Origin: Betaproteobacteria bacterium
GTDB taxonomy: Bacteria > Pseudomonadota > Gammaproteobacteria > Burkholderiales > SG8-39
Reading direction: 5' to 3'
NCBI GenBank assembly: GCA_947467405.1
Contig: CANIIN010000132.1
Span: 1-7,096 of the forward strand
Length of the DNA: 7,096 nt
Shown here: in pieces, positions 6,959-7,096 of the stretch
How the letters are laid out: every line of letters begins with the position of its first letter
How positions within the stretch are numbered: the first letter of the stretch is position 1
Made by a program: the position numbers and the translations under genes
The notes under the pieces: model-generated
The model's database searches: none
Told to the model about the DNA's origin: nothing
The model's input: the letters and a program-made list of their open reading frames with translations, nothing else

Positions 6959-6976
6959 AGGGGGCCGTGCCCCTTT
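6959..6976 (+). terminator. Terminator-like hairpin after the acyl-CoA synthetase
   Basis: GGGGC (6961-6965) and GCCCC (6969-6973) pair around CGT. A further G-U and A-U pair extends the stem outward, and the hairpin is followed by TTTAATC. It begins about 75 bp after the stop at 6885. The T run is only three and then AT-rich, so it is a moderate candidate for an intrinsic terminator separating the synthetase from the acyl-CoA dehydrogenase. Confidence 0.5.
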
Positions 6977-7004
6977 AATCAATATTTTCTATTCAATATA
7001 TACT
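6976..7004 (+). promoter_or_regulatory. AT-rich stretch with a possible promoter for the acyl-CoA dehydrogenase
   Basis: The run from 6974 to about 7004 is strikingly AT-rich next to the GC-rich genes. It includes a TATACT box (6999-7004, five of six to the -10 consensus) with a poor TAATCA 17 bp upstream. TCAATAT occurs twice, at 6979-6985 and 6993-6999, a 14-bp period. Transcription would begin about 25 bp before the start codon at 7037. Confidence 0.35.
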
Positions 7005-7020
7005 CTGCGGTATTGGAAAC

Positions 7021-7026
7021 AGGAGG
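7021..7026 (+). promoter_or_regulatory. Ribosome binding site of the acyl-CoA dehydrogenase
   Basis: AGGAGG lies 10 nt before the ATG at 7037; a second purine run, CAGGA, sits between. Together they support translation from this ATG. Confidence 0.7.
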
Positions 7027-7036
7027 CAGGACCGAC

Positions 7037-7096
7037 ATGGATTTCAATCTCAATGATGAACAACAGATGCTGCGCGACGGTGTCGAGCGCTTTGTC
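7037..7096 (+). CDS. Acyl-CoA dehydrogenase, N-terminal 20 residues only (cut by the window edge)
   Basis: The ATG at 7037 opens a frame of 20 codons to the window end, reading MDFNLNDEQQMLRDGVERFV. This is the characteristic opening of the acyl-CoA dehydrogenase family, where the first helix reads roughly MDF-L-EQ-ML-D-V-RF. Only this helix is visible; the FAD-binding and catalytic parts lie outside, so substrate class cannot be judged. Family members oxidise an acyl-CoA to the trans-2-enoyl-CoA, passing electrons to ETF, and the product would be the substrate of a hydratase like the one at 2097-1330. It follows the synthetase on the same strand after 151 bp with a terminator-like hairpin and a possible promoter of its own, so it may be a separate unit. 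Confidence 0.87.
   Translation, partial: MDFNLNDEQQMLRDGVERFV

Noticed and set aside
6886..7036. Possible sigma-54 promoter ahead of the acyl-CoA dehydrogenase
   Set aside because: I looked for the GG-N10-GC type -24/-12 pattern with TTGC and found no acceptable match; the TATACT box is a better, though weak, candidate.
1..7096. Signs of mobile elements, CRISPR repeats, tRNA genes or recent transfer
   Set aside because: I saw no transposase, integrase, terminal inverted repeats, spaced repeat array or cloverleaf, and base composition looks even across all six genes apart from the short AT-rich gap near 6975-7005.

Overview
The window is about 60% G+C by eye. It carries a compact set of acyl-CoA and alcohol metabolism genes with a divergent layout. 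A Bug-family periplasmic binding protein next to a class III CoA-transferase, an enoyl-CoA hydratase and an ADP-forming acyl-CoA synthetase is typical of Burkholderiales (Bordetella/Achromobacter/Cupriavidus-like Betaproteobacteria). I infer that group from gene content only; no rRNA or other taxonomic marker is present.

Layout. Four genes read leftward from the middle, in transcription order: a zinc alcohol dehydrogenase (4390-3284, TTG start), a Bug/TctC periplasmic solute-binding protein (3209-2211), an enoyl-CoA hydratase/isomerase (2097-1330) and a class III CaiB/BaiF CoA-transferase (1210 to beyond base 1, missing only its C-terminal end). The gaps are 74, 113 and 119 bp, so an operon is plausible. 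The Bug-hydratase gap holds a strong GC hairpin that may tune expression between the two. Two genes read rightward: a fused ADP-forming acyl-CoA synthetase (4744-6885) and, after a 151-bp gap with two hairpins and an AT-rich stretch, the first 20 codons of an acyl-CoA dehydrogenase (7037 onward, cut by the window edge).

The 353-bp divergent region (4391-4743) has no convincing gene. It holds a perfect 10-bp tandem repeat, a 6-bp inverted repeat and a perfect TATAAT box, so it is the likely control region for both arms. No regulator gene lies in the window.

How the genes could work together (inference): the Bug protein captures an organic acid or related compound in the periplasm. The alcohol dehydrogenase oxidises an alcohol or reduces an aldehyde. 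The synthetase and/or the CoA-transferase makes a CoA thioester. The acyl-CoA dehydrogenase and hydratase then carry out the first two beta-oxidation-type steps. The substrate cannot be read from the sequence. I found no phage, IS, CRISPR, tRNA, rRNA or defence genes. This looks like an ordinary but undefined catabolic locus rather than a new kind of system.
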